Below, piece by piece: positions 32,881-42,908 of a DNA stretch of 64,000 nt. Origin of the DNA: Oscheius dolichura. Taxonomy: Eukaryota; Nematoda; Chromadorea; Rhabditida; Rhabditidae. Where the stretch lies: assembly GCA_932521035.1 (NCBI GenBank), contig OW051493.1, positions 6,200,001 through 6,264,000 of the forward strand, in the 5' to 3' direction. The position numbers were made by a program, and so were the translations under genes. Every line of letters begins with the position of its first letter. The stretch's first letter is position 1. Below the pieces are notes generated by a model that did no database searches, was not told the origin of the DNA, and worked only from the letters and a program-made list of their open reading frames with translations.

Positions 32881-35038
32881 TTCTTTCAGGTCTATGTCCT
32901 ATTTACGAGTGGCAATAAGCCACAAAAAGGCACCTAAACTGCATAATTGATAGGCTCCCGTATGCAATCCAAACAGGCTTAAAATATGGTACTCATTTCC
33001 GCTCGATGTGAACATTTTCCGCCCTCATGAGTCGTCTTTGTCTCGCCGTTTTGAAGGAAGTTGACGACATGTAGGAGGAGTTCCTTTATCCGGATAAAGT
33101 CTTTCCCCGTCCTTTGCGCCCCTTCTGTCAAAGCGATTTCCCACAATCCGTTTCATTTTTCACGTATCCCAGGTGACCTTCCTCCGTCGGATTGAACAAC
33201 CTTCGTTTCTTTTAAATGTCCCTGTGAAATTTGAAGAACAAACTCCGCCCACGTTGCTGATATTCGCTGAACGGACTTGGCTATAATTTAGATTAATTGC
33301 ACGCGGCAAGGCCTTGTTCCTTTGATCTTTGACTATGAATTTCTTATAATTTTTGCAGAAGGAATATCAGATCGAAAGTCTTCCAATTTGATCTACAATA
33401 AGTTTTGACGGCAGCTGCAAGAAGGCGCTCGCATTTGTCCTATAATTGAAAAGTAGTCAATTGTGACTTTCTGTCTTCTTGAACTCAACCGGCGTTCGGT
33501 AGTCAGTTCCAAGTATTCCAAAAACTATAAAATGCAAAGGTTTCTGTGCATTTTTGAGTAACATTTGAGCCAAGTTTCATTTCCCCTTCTGACTCGGCGA
33601 CTTCGCCTGGCTCGTGTTCTCCGTTCCCTAGAAACTATTATTTGCCTAGAGGAAGTGCCCAATGTGATTATTTTTGGAGCATATCCAAAAAGTCAACTTC
33701 TCAAGCGGCTCCTAATTCTCGTATATCTTTTCCACTGGGATTTGAACTAATGAAGTCCATATCCGAAACCGTTTCGTATTATAGATCAGCCCAGTAGACA
33801 CGGCTAACAGATTCAGAAAGACGTCTTTCGTTTTTGACTTCTTTCCTCACGGAAACTTGGAAATTCTGATGGCATTTGCCGGTTTCCACTTCCGTTCTGT
33901 GCCCGAATAACAACCTCGGCCTTTCTGACTAGTATCTGAGGGGGAGATGTGCCGGGAACTATTCATATTCATAGGGGAGCCGCTCTTCCTCCTCTCCTAG
34001 CTAATGTCACATGCCTGGAAACAGAATACTCCGGTCGGAGTAAGGTCAGAAGTCTATTCGCCATTGTTTGCCCTGATCCCCCGTCTGATTTCTGGCTTGT
34101 TTTTCCCGTCTCCTCCTTCTCGCCAATGACTGTCCGTTTTGTCTTAATAAGAGAGGACATCCATTCTCCCGGCTTCTCCGAGCTCCCGCCCCATTTCCTA
34201 TTCGCGTTTCCTCATCTTCTCATCGCTTTCTTCCGCTGTTCCGGGGATAATCCAGTCGTATTTTTAATCCCTGATGTCCCAACACGAACAGATTCAGGAA
34301 GTTTCTCCCATCCCCTGCACAATAAATAAAGGGGCCGAGTTCTTTTTTAGTGCGTCTGTCACTTTCAGGACCAGGACATTTCCAGAGGGGAGGGATACCC
34401 CCACTCATTTTCCAGCCGGGATTAACTCTTTTGTTTTCGTGATCTCATTTTCTCTCACCCGGCTCACACAATTCACCAAAAGTCATAAAAATCCATGGGA
34501 AATATTAACCGCGACCGTGAGCAATCGGTAACCTGCAAAGAGTTTCGACGGGAAAACACCACAGATCGAGGGATTCCTCGGCCCCTATGACTCAAGGAGG
34601 ACTTATTAACCTCGACTGGGGACGACTATGGAGACGGCTACCTTCTGAGGGGACGGTTGTTTTTATTTTTGCCTCTAATAGGACAAAGTGATGTGGTGGC
34701 CGAAGGGCAGGTACAGACTCTGGAAAGGTCAATGACGCGATCAGTTGGCTACCGTAACCCGGCCGGAAGGTCTTATCTCCCGACTTTCGAGAAAAGAGGA
34801 TAGAGACACCCACTTCCAACAGAGCCATTAATATTATTACTGCCCTTCTTAGGCAGATCAGCGGGATCCGCCCCACCCTCCCAATCCTGTCATCCCCTTC
34901 CTACCGGCCTCCCTGTCCATCCTCCTCACTTCTCCCGTATGATATCAAATGATGACATTTTACGTGATCTCCAAAAGAACACATCACTCTTCTTCGGATT
35001 AGTCGCTCTCTCCAAATCCTCGGCCCAGTCACACCGCC
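32881..35038. other. Intergenic between the PKG-like kinase and synaptotagmin
   Basis: Both flanking genes start here and diverge. It was searched on the minus strand for cyclic-nucleotide-binding exons (FGE-L and RTA-type motifs) without success. Open frames are short and look random. It may contain long-range 5' exons of the kinase that I cannot recognise. Confidence 0.35.
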
Positions 35039-38000
35039 ATGTTTCAGGGTATGCAGGAGCACATCTCCATTCCGGTCTACGCCGTCTACCTCGTCGGGGC
35101 GGCCATGTGCTCGGCCGTCGTCATCCTGGCCGCCGCTGTCTTCAGGTAGTCTCCCCAGCCTTTCATCTCTTCAAAACACAGATTATTCCAGAATGAGGAA
35201 GCCGATGGACCCGGATGCCTTGGACTGTGAGCAGCAGGCGCAACTCTTCCGTCCGGACCTGCTGGCTCCTCAGCTGCTGACCAGTGCCAGCCCCGTCCAG
35301 CCACACTCCTTGAAGAGCAGGATTACTCATTCCATCCCCTGGAAGTCAGCTGTGAGTGTAATTTGGAACAGAAGAATAGTATCCATTGCAGTCGCAATCG
35401 GTGATCGACACCCTCAAGCCGGATGCCATCAGCGAGTACCGAGGGAAGCTGAACTTTTCCGTGAGCTACGAGAAGGAGTGCAGCACCCTCCACGTCAGCC
35501 TCCTCGAGGCCGTCGACTTGCCCGTCAAGGATATCACAGGTGCCCTCCTTTCCAGATAGACTGACACCGTCCCGTATAGGCAGCTCCGACCCCTATGTCC
35601 GTGTCTTCATCCTCCAGGACCCGACCAAGTCCCTCCGCACCCGAGTCCACCGGCGCAACCTCAACCCAAAGTTCGGCCAGGCTCTCGCCTTCCCAGGTTA
35701 GATTAGGCCATTTTTGATCAAGGGGACAACAAATGAAGTCATACGATAGGGTCATAATAAGCTCACAACGTCTTCGAAAGATTAGTGCGGCTGGCAGAAA
35801 AAAACAGATTTGGATTGAGACGGCTTGCTACGATAGTGGAGATGGAATTATACCGCGGGAGGAGACGGGCTACGTACGGACAACAAATCCCGGTGGCCGA
35901 GACATCAAGAGGGGACAGCTCGAAAGGAGGATGACTCACGGCGGGACATCATCCCGTGTGGAAATACCTGATTCACTGCAACCTGAGCCAGGCCGGGGTG
36001 GTCATTTTCCCACCCTCACCTCCTGGGATGCGGGCCGTATACATCCGAGTCACCTGCGTTCTCCTCTCCTCTGCTCTCTCAACCTTCAAACCCCACAGGA
36101 GATCGCCCGGGTGACATGCCCAAAAAACAGGCCCATTCCATCCATTCGGGAGTTCTTCGTGTCTGATCTTTGGCACCTCTCTTGGTCGAGGCCCTGTCCC
36201 CCTGCCCTGGGTTGTAATGTCTTCCTGTAGGTGCGAGTATCAAGCCCCATTAGGGGGTATAGCCGTCCTCGCCCGGACAAATCCACCCAAAGCAGCCAAA
36301 AAGGTGTCCATCCAATTGGGCAGGTGGCTCTCCTCCGTCACACGATTATTCACTCCAATTGCACCGGTTAAACCAGCCGGCTTAAAATGCTCCATTTCCT
36401 GTTAGCTTCGTTTTTTTCTGTCTCAAATCCTCCTCTTCCCCCGTGCTCTGTCCTCCCCGAGAACATCTCCCTGGCTCGCCTCCTAAGGGTTGCTTCGAGA
36501 ACAGTAAAGAACGTGCTCTCTCTTTTGATCTCTTGTCCGATGGTCACCCTTCATTTTGGCCCCATTGGCACCATCCAGCCACCCCCTCCCATTCTCCATG
36601 ACAAACGGAGCCCGAAATGCGATTTATAGCTGGGTCCCTGTTTTCCTTCCAGAAAGGACACATTCCCACTTTACCAGACCAGCCGATTTCTTGTCGAGTC
36701 CTTGTTTGGCCTTTCTGTCGGCATAATCCAAGAGGCCACCCTCTCATGGTTTATTCAGATTCGCCTGACTCGATGACCTTTGGATGGCTAGTTCTTTTTT
36801 CACTTCTGAGTGGCTATTTATCTCCCACAGCCCTTGGGACCCATATTTCGAGGACTAGTGTTCCAATTCATTCTCTCCCTAACAAGTTCTCCTCCTCCCC
36901 TTGAGCTGTGATCCAGCTGCAGAGAGATAATTGGTGGCCATTGCTCCTTCGCACATCATTTTTCCAGTCCATGAGCCGGAAATGGAGGTGGTAGCGCACA
37001 AAGAGCAGTGACGCACATGGCCCAGCCAGCGATTTTGGGTCTCTTCCCCCCTCCTCCTCTATATCTCTGCTCCTCCACATACGGTCCGTAGACATCGTCC
37101 CATCTTCAGGATGGATACCCTCGCAGCTGTCCACGCTGTCCACGGTTTCCTGAGCCTCGAAGGCTCGCGTCACAAAGGCCACCGTGCCTGTGGCCGTTCC
37201 CTGTCCCTGATGGATCGCCGGGGCCTCGTCTCGCCCCATCGTCGGCCGGCCCAGGGAATCATTTCGTCATCTCCGAACAATAAAAGTACGAACAGGAGGA
37301 GGAGGAGGAGTCGAGTTTTTTTGGGGCGGAAAGGGGCTCTTTAAGAACAAAGGGTTTTTGTGGGTTAGGGAGACAAACATTCAATTTACTGGGAATGGCC
37401 CTCACGGGTGGTGGGCGCCCTTGCTGTCCTCCTGGTTGGTTTTAGCTGTCCCTCTATTCATACCGTAATCTTTTCGTTTTAGGACACTCTCTCAAGAAGT
37501 TACAGGACATGACCCTCGTCCTCCAGGTCATGGACTACGACAGATTCTCGGCGGACGATCCCATCGGAGAGATCCTCCTCCCTATGAAGAGCGTCAAATT
37601 CGAAAACAGCCCCGTCTACTGGAAACACCTCCAACGCCCTACCGTATCCAAGGTTTGTTTCTCGACAAAGATGCCCGGTTAAAGGAGTGATTCTAGGAGC
37701 AGTGTGGAGAGCTGATGCTGTCCCTCTGCTACCTTCCCGAGGTCGGCAAAATGACGGTCAGTGTGATCAAGGCCCGCGACCTGAGGGCCAAGGACAAGTT
37801 CGGAGGCAGTTCTGGTAACGGTGTTCTCAAGAGGGTAACCCACACCCCCCTCTTATAGATCCATACGTAAAGCTGTGGCTAGTCCAACAGGGAAACAAGC
37901 TGGAGAAGAGGAAGACGGCCGTGAAGGCACAGACCCTGGCCCCTGTCTTCAACGAGTCCTTTGCCTTCTCTGTGCCAGCAAAAGAGACCCTGGACAAGGA

Positions 38001-38175
38001 GGTCAACCTCGTGGTTACTGTAATGGACTACGATATGGTGGGAACGAACGACGAGATCGGCCATGCCATTGTCGGCCCACTGGGAGGCGAGGCCGGCATC
38101 AGGCAGTGGAAGCAGGCGCTGGACCATCCGGAACAACCGGTGGCCATCTGGCACAGACTCTTCCCCAAATGGTGA
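35039..38175 (+). CDS. Synaptotagmin (TM + C2A + C2B)
   Basis: Start [20 protein letters not shown], with a single N-terminal membrane helix ([19 protein letters not shown]), a linker rich in Pro/Ser/Gln, then C2[41 protein letters not shown], and after a 1786-nt intron (35697-37482) [19 protein letters not shown]2B follows: [55 protein letters not shown], ending [10 protein letters not shown]. The aspartates of both calcium-binding loops are present (KD, SDPY and DYDR..ADD in C2A; KD, SDPY and DYD..ND in C2B), so both C2 domains should bind calcium. Role: a calcium sensor for vesicle exocytosis. Which synaptotagmin type cannot be settled by eye. AATAAA lies 30 nt after the stop. GC-ending codons. 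Confidence 0.9.
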
Positions 38176-38204
38176 TCCCTGTTGAGATTGTAAATATTCG
38201 ATTG

Positions 38205-38210
38205 AATAAA
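38205..38210 (+). terminator. Poly(A) signal AATAAA of synaptotagmin
   Basis: AATAAA 30 nt after the TGA at 38173-38175. The convergent UGT stop codon lies about 40 bp further on, so the two 3' UTRs probably overlap. Confidence 0.65.
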
Positions 38211-38247
38211 GCGTTGTCAATATTTATTATTACCCATTTTATGCCCA

Positions 38248-40061
38248 TCACAACTTTTTCTGTTTACCGATAAGTGTAGCCATTTTAAGCAGCAGCCGAT
38301 GACTGAAGAATAAAAGGGAAAAGAACAGAATAGGAACGGAGAGAGTAAATAGGAAAATGTCTAGGTGGTAGAGCTGGAGGAGATTGAGATGCCTGGAGGG
38401 CAGACGGTGGTGTTCCATCGGCCCGTATTCCAGGAGGAGCCTCACCCACCGGAGGGTGTCCTGTCTGTACTGCTCCGCCTTTCCATTCAACACGTCAGCA
38501 GCCATCCGCGCCTTCTTGGTAATCTCACTGAACTCATTTGTTATTTCTGTTGGGAAGGGGCGTTACCTGTCCTTGTCGAGGACCTTGTGAAGGGCCTCAA
38601 TCAGTGTCTTCTTGGACAGTTCCCCCCTCCTGATCATCGTCGACATACCGAGGCTGGCTGAGGTCTTGGCATTGATGTACTGGTCTCCGAAGAGCGGCAC
38701 AGTGATCGCCGGCTTCCCCCGGAAGGAGATCTCCAGCATGGAATTCATGCCGGCGTGGGTAATAAAGGCCGCCAGACGGTCGTCTCCCAACAAGTCAGTC
38801 TGTGGCCACCAAGGTCGGGGGACAACGTTCGGGAACTGGTCAAATGGTGTCGTGTCATTGTCGCAGTACTCGTATTTCCAGAGGAAGGTCACCTCGGGGA
38901 AGAAGGAGAACGCCTCGAGGATGTCTACAAAGCTGTTCATTTGGGAGACTGAAACCACTCACCGAGTTTGAGCTCCAGTGACATTTGGCATCCCTTGATG
39001 AAAGTACCGAAGGAGAAGAGAACTGTCGAGGGCCTGATGTCCAGCAGCTGGCTGACATCGTCCTCGAGGGGCCGGGGAGGATGGACATTTGTCCCGCCGA
39101 CGTACTGGATCATGCTTGTCTGTGGTCTGGGTGACTCTGTGAATTCGTTGGCGTTGGAGAGGATGACTCCGGTCTTTTCCTGAATGAATCTTCTAATGGC
39201 CGCAACTGCCAGGTGCTACCTCGGCCAAGTCCTCCAGATCGGGCATTTCGGGGTACTGCTCCCGGAAGATGTTCTCCAGCCGGCCCCTCCAGTAGCCTTC
39301 GTGTTGCCTCAGATTGTGTTCGATCTTCATGTTTTCGAATCTTTCCCACAACGTCATCTTGTTGCCGAAGGTTGTCATATAACCTGAAATGAACTTGTCT
39401 CACCCTAAAGGGAGACCTCCACCTGGAACAAAACTCGTCATGTGAGGGAGTCCAGTGATCTGGTAGTGTTTCCCGATCATGCCCAGAGCCGCGGCACAGA
39501 TCGAGGTCTTGATCCCGACCAACTCAAAGACTCCCAAGGCTCCCAGTTCGAAGTATTCGGCCATTCCCAGGTCAAATTTAGAGTCCTTCAGTCTCTGGAT
39601 CAGTTGCTTGTCCTCCACCAGTCCGCGGTACATCAGCTCGAAGGCTCCCATGAATTGATTCCACTGGTCCCATTTGATCGAGATTCCTTCCAAATCGGCC
39701 TGGTCCCAGAAAGAAGCGGACTTCATACTGTAACGTGGGTTCTTTTCTATGGCTAGGGCGAGTTACTCTAGTTTCTGCCAGAAGTCGAAGGTGAGATAGG
39801 GAGAGCGGAACTCAATCTTGGTGATGTTGGGATTGGCGGTGCCGTGGGGAGGGACAGATTCGTCGATGATGGGCGAGAGAATAGTCTGAGCCGAATCTCT
39901 GGGGGATGACGGCGGATACCTACCACATTGTGTCCGTCCTTGGCAAACATGTCGGCGAGATTGCCCAAGAAGCGGACATGGCTGTGGCCCATGTTCGGGT
40001 TGAAGACGAGGATGTTGCCGGCAGAGGCCAGAGAGACCGAGAGGAGTGTCCAGATGAGCAT
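38248..40061 (-). CDS. UDP-glucuronosyltransferase (UGT)
   Basis: Signal peptide MLIWTLLSVSLASAGNILVF, then the nematode/animal UGT start FNPNMGHSHVRFLGNLADMF; after a 38-nt intron, TILSPIIDESVPPHG. The acceptor-binding half continues (KFDLGMAEYFELGALGVFEL). The UDP-sugar-binding half has the UGT signature: VVPRPWWPQTDLLGDDRLAA, then FITHAGMNSMLEISFRGKP and VPLFGDQYINAKTSASLG. The C-terminus has one membrane helix (LDIFLFTLSVPILFFSLLFF) and a lysine-rich end GKQKKL that fits a KxKxx ER-retrieval signal. Type I ER membrane enzyme of phase II detoxification. A truncated paralogue lies 2.8 kb upstream (42522-42908). The stop is 72 bp from the convergent synaptotagmin stop. Confidence 0.9.
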
Positions 40062-40293
40062 GGAGGGGTGATATCATCTGCCGGCGACCGTCTGCTTATG
40101 TAGCCCCGTGGCGCAATCTGTCATTTTCATGATGCAATGATCAAAAGTTGTGCATTGGAGGGAGGGGGGACACGGCCGACACACTAAGCACAAACGATCA
40201 AGTTTTCGTGCCCGCTACAGACATGGGAGACCCCACAAGAGAAAACACATGAAAGAAGAACTTTCTTGCTGGTTTAGATTTTATTTCCATTTT

Positions 40294-40890
40294 TTACTGC
40301 AACGTCAGCGGCTCCGTTACGACGGAGACAATGGGATTGGAGACGAGGTTGTCCTTCTGCACTTCGGGCTCCTTCTTTCCTTCCTTCTTCTCGTCCTTCT
40401 TCGCTTCCTTCTTGTCATCCTTCGTGTCCTCCTTTTTGTCCTCCTTCTTCTCTTCTTTCTTCGGCTCCTCCACTTTTGACTTCTCCTTCTTCGATTTCTC
40501 CTTCTCCTCTTTCTTCGACTTTTCCTTCTTGGACTTCTCCTTTTTCGGGTCCTCTTCCTTTTTTACCTCCTTTTTCTCTACCTTCTTGTCGCTCTTCTTC
40601 TCCTCCTCTTGCTTGACGGATCCCTTGTCCGCCTTCTTCTCACTCTTCTTTTCTTCCATCTTCTTCTCTTCTATTTTCGAATCCGTCGTGTCGCCGGTCT
40701 TTCCATCTGTCACCTTTTTCACCAGCGTCTCCGTCTTCTTTTTCTTCTGCACTTTACTGTTCTCCGAGGTGGAGGAGTCGTTCTAGGAAAAGGGAAACTT
40801 TTTCGGCCAACTGGAAAAGGACACCTTTTTCTTGGCACCGCACGCCAAGACGGAGAAGAGAAGCACAGCCATGCCGAAGATGAACAGCAT
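40294..40890 (-). CDS. Small membrane-anchored Lys/Glu-rich protein
   Basis: Two exons joined across a 42-nt intron. Exon 1 encodes a hydrophobic N-terminal segment (MLFIFGMAVLLFSVLACGAK; the frame is open further upstream through HETWLLPLC). Exon 2 begins NDSSTSENSKVQKKKK and is then almost entirely Lys, Glu and Asp (blocks such as KKEKSKKEKSKKEEKEKSKK), ending SNPIVSVVTEPLTLQ. About 180 residues. A short hydrophobic anchor, then Cys-Gly and a Lys-rich tail also occurs in the neighbouring gene at 41682-42401, suggesting one family. Function unknown; a cytoplasmic highly charged tail on a single anchor is the inference. Confidence 0.65.
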
Positions 40891-41681
40891 CAGGCAGAGA
40901 GGGAGCAACCACGTCTCGTGGAGAGACAGACAGTATATGGACAGCGGGAGCAGCCAGAGGGATTAGGAAATCTGGAGAACACGTTAAAACTAGAAAAGAG
41001 TGTCGAATCCTGTTTTAGACAGACCTACAGTAACCCCTGCACACAGCACAATTATTGCGTCTTCTCCTTCCTCAACAACCGGCGGTCTTATACAAAAGAA
41101 AGAGAAGGAGAAGGACAACAAGAGGGATGGAGAGAAGGAAGAGGGAGACATTGGTCGAGATCACAAAATTGGAAACAGTTGAGGTGGTCCGTAGGGAGAT
41201 GGGGGTGCTCCATAGGTATTTGTTTCCCCTTTCTTTAAAAACCTTGGCTACCATTCTGGCTTTTTTGCCTAGTTCACTACAAGTATAAGAGTAGATGGCG
41301 ACAACATGCCTCTCTGAATAAAGGATCCACCGATGAATGCGGTCGTTTCAAGATGGCCACGCCGCTCTGCTCACATTTGCCCTGCTCGTTGTCTACAACC
41401 CATTATTTCAAACGTAAAAATTTAGGTAGGATACGAACGAAAGGGAACGCTCAATCATGCCCTCGAACGCACCCGTGCGCATTCCATAAAGAGCTTTTGC
41501 CCACAATTTCTCGCCCAGACGATAGCCAAGCGGTTGACTTTTCATTTTCCTTTTCAAGAAACGCTTGAAAGCGCGCTGCTCTATTTGACATGAATCGAGT
41601 TACAACTGGAGATCTTACCAAATTTTATACAGAAAAGTACACAGAGAGAAGGATTTCTCGACAAGGACCTTCATTATGTGT
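40891..41681. other. Intergenic within the UGT/low-complexity cluster
   Basis: This contains the promoter of the Lys-rich gene and the 3' end of the repeat-protein gene. On the minus strand a TATAAG-like box lies near 41090. No other gene was supported. Confidence 0.35.
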
Positions 41682-42401
41682 CTATTTCTTTTTATCCTGC
41701 CCAAAGCACTCGTTGCCGCCGATGCCGGCCAGGGTCTGGTAGTTAGGATCGTGGGTCGCGGCCTGTCCACCAGCAGCAGGAGGCTTCGCAGGAGGCTTCG
41801 CAGGAACGCCGCCGCCGCCAGCACCACCCTTCTTGTCAGCTCCGAAGCAGTCGCCACCAATTCCGGCCAGAGTCTGGTAGTTCGGATCGTGAGTTCCAGC
41901 CATGGGGGCAGCCGGTTTGGCAGCGCCGCCTCCTCCTCCAGCAGCAGGAGCAGCCCCTCCTCCGGCTTTCTTGTCAGCTCCGAAACAGTCGCCACCGACT
42001 CCGGCCAGGGTCTGATAATTCGGATCGTGAGTTCCGGCCATGGGGGCAGCACCACCGCCGCCAGTAGTAGGTGCCTTCGGTCCGCCGTTCGCGCCGGCCG
42101 TACTGGCGCCCTTCTTGTCGGCGCCGAAGCATCCACCCGGTACGGCAGCAAGAGTCTGATAATTCGGGTCATGAGTACCGGCAACGGCATCTTTCTTTTC
42201 TGGGGCGCGGGGTTGACTGCCGCCAGATGTCTCGGCTCCATTCGTCTTGGCCGGATCGGTGAAGGTCACTTCCTTCTCGCTCTTCTTTGCCTTCTTTGAC
42301 TTCGATCCGCCACATTGAAATAGAGAGACGATGGTCAGCATGGCCAGTACGCATGGCAGCAACATGGGAAACAGATGCACAAGTCCAGCCAGCCAGGTCA
42401 T
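41682..42401 (-). CDS. Membrane-anchored protein with four DPNYQTLAG repeats
   Basis: One uninterrupted frame of 239 codons. The N-terminus MTWLAGLVHLFPMLLPCVLA with LTIVSLFQCGGSK is a single hydrophobic anchor followed by Cys-Gly and lysines (KSKKAKKSEKEV). Then come four copies of a motif of the form THDPNYQTLAG-(G)-CFGADKK, separated by 20-30 residue Gly/Ala/Pro linkers. The motif includes YQTL, a Tyr-x-x-Leu that could be a phosphotyrosine docking or AP-2 sorting signal. I associate this motif with multicopy, often sperm-enriched nematode proteins; that is recollection, not a search result. Likely topology: short outside N-terminus and a long cytoplasmic repeat tail. A TATA box lies about 50 nt upstream. 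GC-rich codons. Confidence 0.75.
   Translation of the reverse strand: MTWLAGLVHLFPMLLPCVLAMLTIVSLFQCGGSKSKKAKKSEKEVTFTDPAKTNGAETSGGSQPRAPEKKDAVAGTHDPNYQTLAAVPGGCFGADKKGASTAGANGGPKAPTTGGGGAAPMAGTHDPNYQTLAGVGGDCFGADKKAGGGAAPAAGGGGGAAKPAAPMAGTHDPNYQTLAGIGGDCFGADKKGGAGGGGVPAKPPAKPPAAGGQAATHDPNYQTLAGIGGNECFGQDKKK
41687..42185 (-). repeat. Four tandem protein repeats (THDPNYQTLAG units)
   Basis: Four units spaced about 130-150 bp apart, at roughly 42180, 42030, 41890 and 41740. Each encodes THDPNYQTLA followed by an FG(A/Q)DKK segment. Coding identity between units is high in the motif and low in the linkers, as expected for selection on the motif after internal duplication. Confidence 0.8.
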
Positions 42402-42445
42402 GGTCAGTTATGTAGGTGAAATGAGCGAGAGACTGGATTACGGGC

Positions 42446-42455
42446 CTTTATATAG
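42446..42455 (-). promoter_or_regulatory. TATA box of the DPNYQTLAG-repeat gene
   Basis: The minus strand reads CTATATAAAGG, about 45-50 nt upstream of the ATG at 42401. Position and sequence fit a core promoter with a short 5' UTR. Confidence 0.55.
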
Positions 42456-42521
42456 GGAATTTGGGTAGAAGACACGTCTGGGACCGTTCAAGACAGGGTC
42501 TCGACTGGAAATTAATAGGAA

Positions 42522-42908
42522 TTAACCAACCAATTGCCGGGATGCTTGAAATGGGTAGAAGCCACCGGGAGAACCGTATCCCCACAAATCGACCTGTAGA
42601 GGGAGGAGAGGCACTTTCCAATCGCTACAGTAATCTACCCCTTCAGGGTAGAGCCAGTGGAAGTATACAGAAAAATACCAAAGAAACACGAACACGGGTT
42701 GGTTGTCCAGGAAAGGGCAGTGAACACCGTGATATATATGGCGTCTTGTGCAGCGATGGCCACTTCGTACACTTCCCTGGTGTCCATCTGAGGCGTAGAG
42801 ATCCGCCAAGTTACCGAGCAGTCGCACGTGGCTGTGTCCTATGGTGGGATTGAAGACGAGTATCTTCCCTGCTTGAACCAGAGATAGGAACGAGAGAAGA
42901 AGCAGCAT
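42522..42908 (-). pseudogene. Truncated UGT copy (first exon only)
   Basis: It starts MLLLLSFLSLVQAGKILVFN and continues PTIGHSHVRLLGNLADLYAS with DGHQ, which is the first UGT exon and closely parallels the complete UGT at 38248-40061. After DGH the similarity ends: the expected intron donor and the second exon are not visible and no UDP-sugar-binding half follows. The next gene downstream is unrelated. It is probably a decayed duplicate; a short secreted remnant protein is possible because the frame stays open. Confidence 0.65.

Noticed and set aside
32881-34940. Upstream cyclic-nucleotide-binding exons for the PKG-like gene
   Set aside because: Searched by eye for typical FGE/RTA motifs on the minus strand and found none.
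35733-36230. 165-codon frame inside the synaptotagmin intron, a possible nested gene
   Set aside because: No domain, no codon bias like the neighbours, low-complexity chance frame.
40331-40786. Plus-strand frame of Ser/Phe repeats
   Set aside because: Antisense shadow of the Lys/Glu-rich gene on the minus strand.
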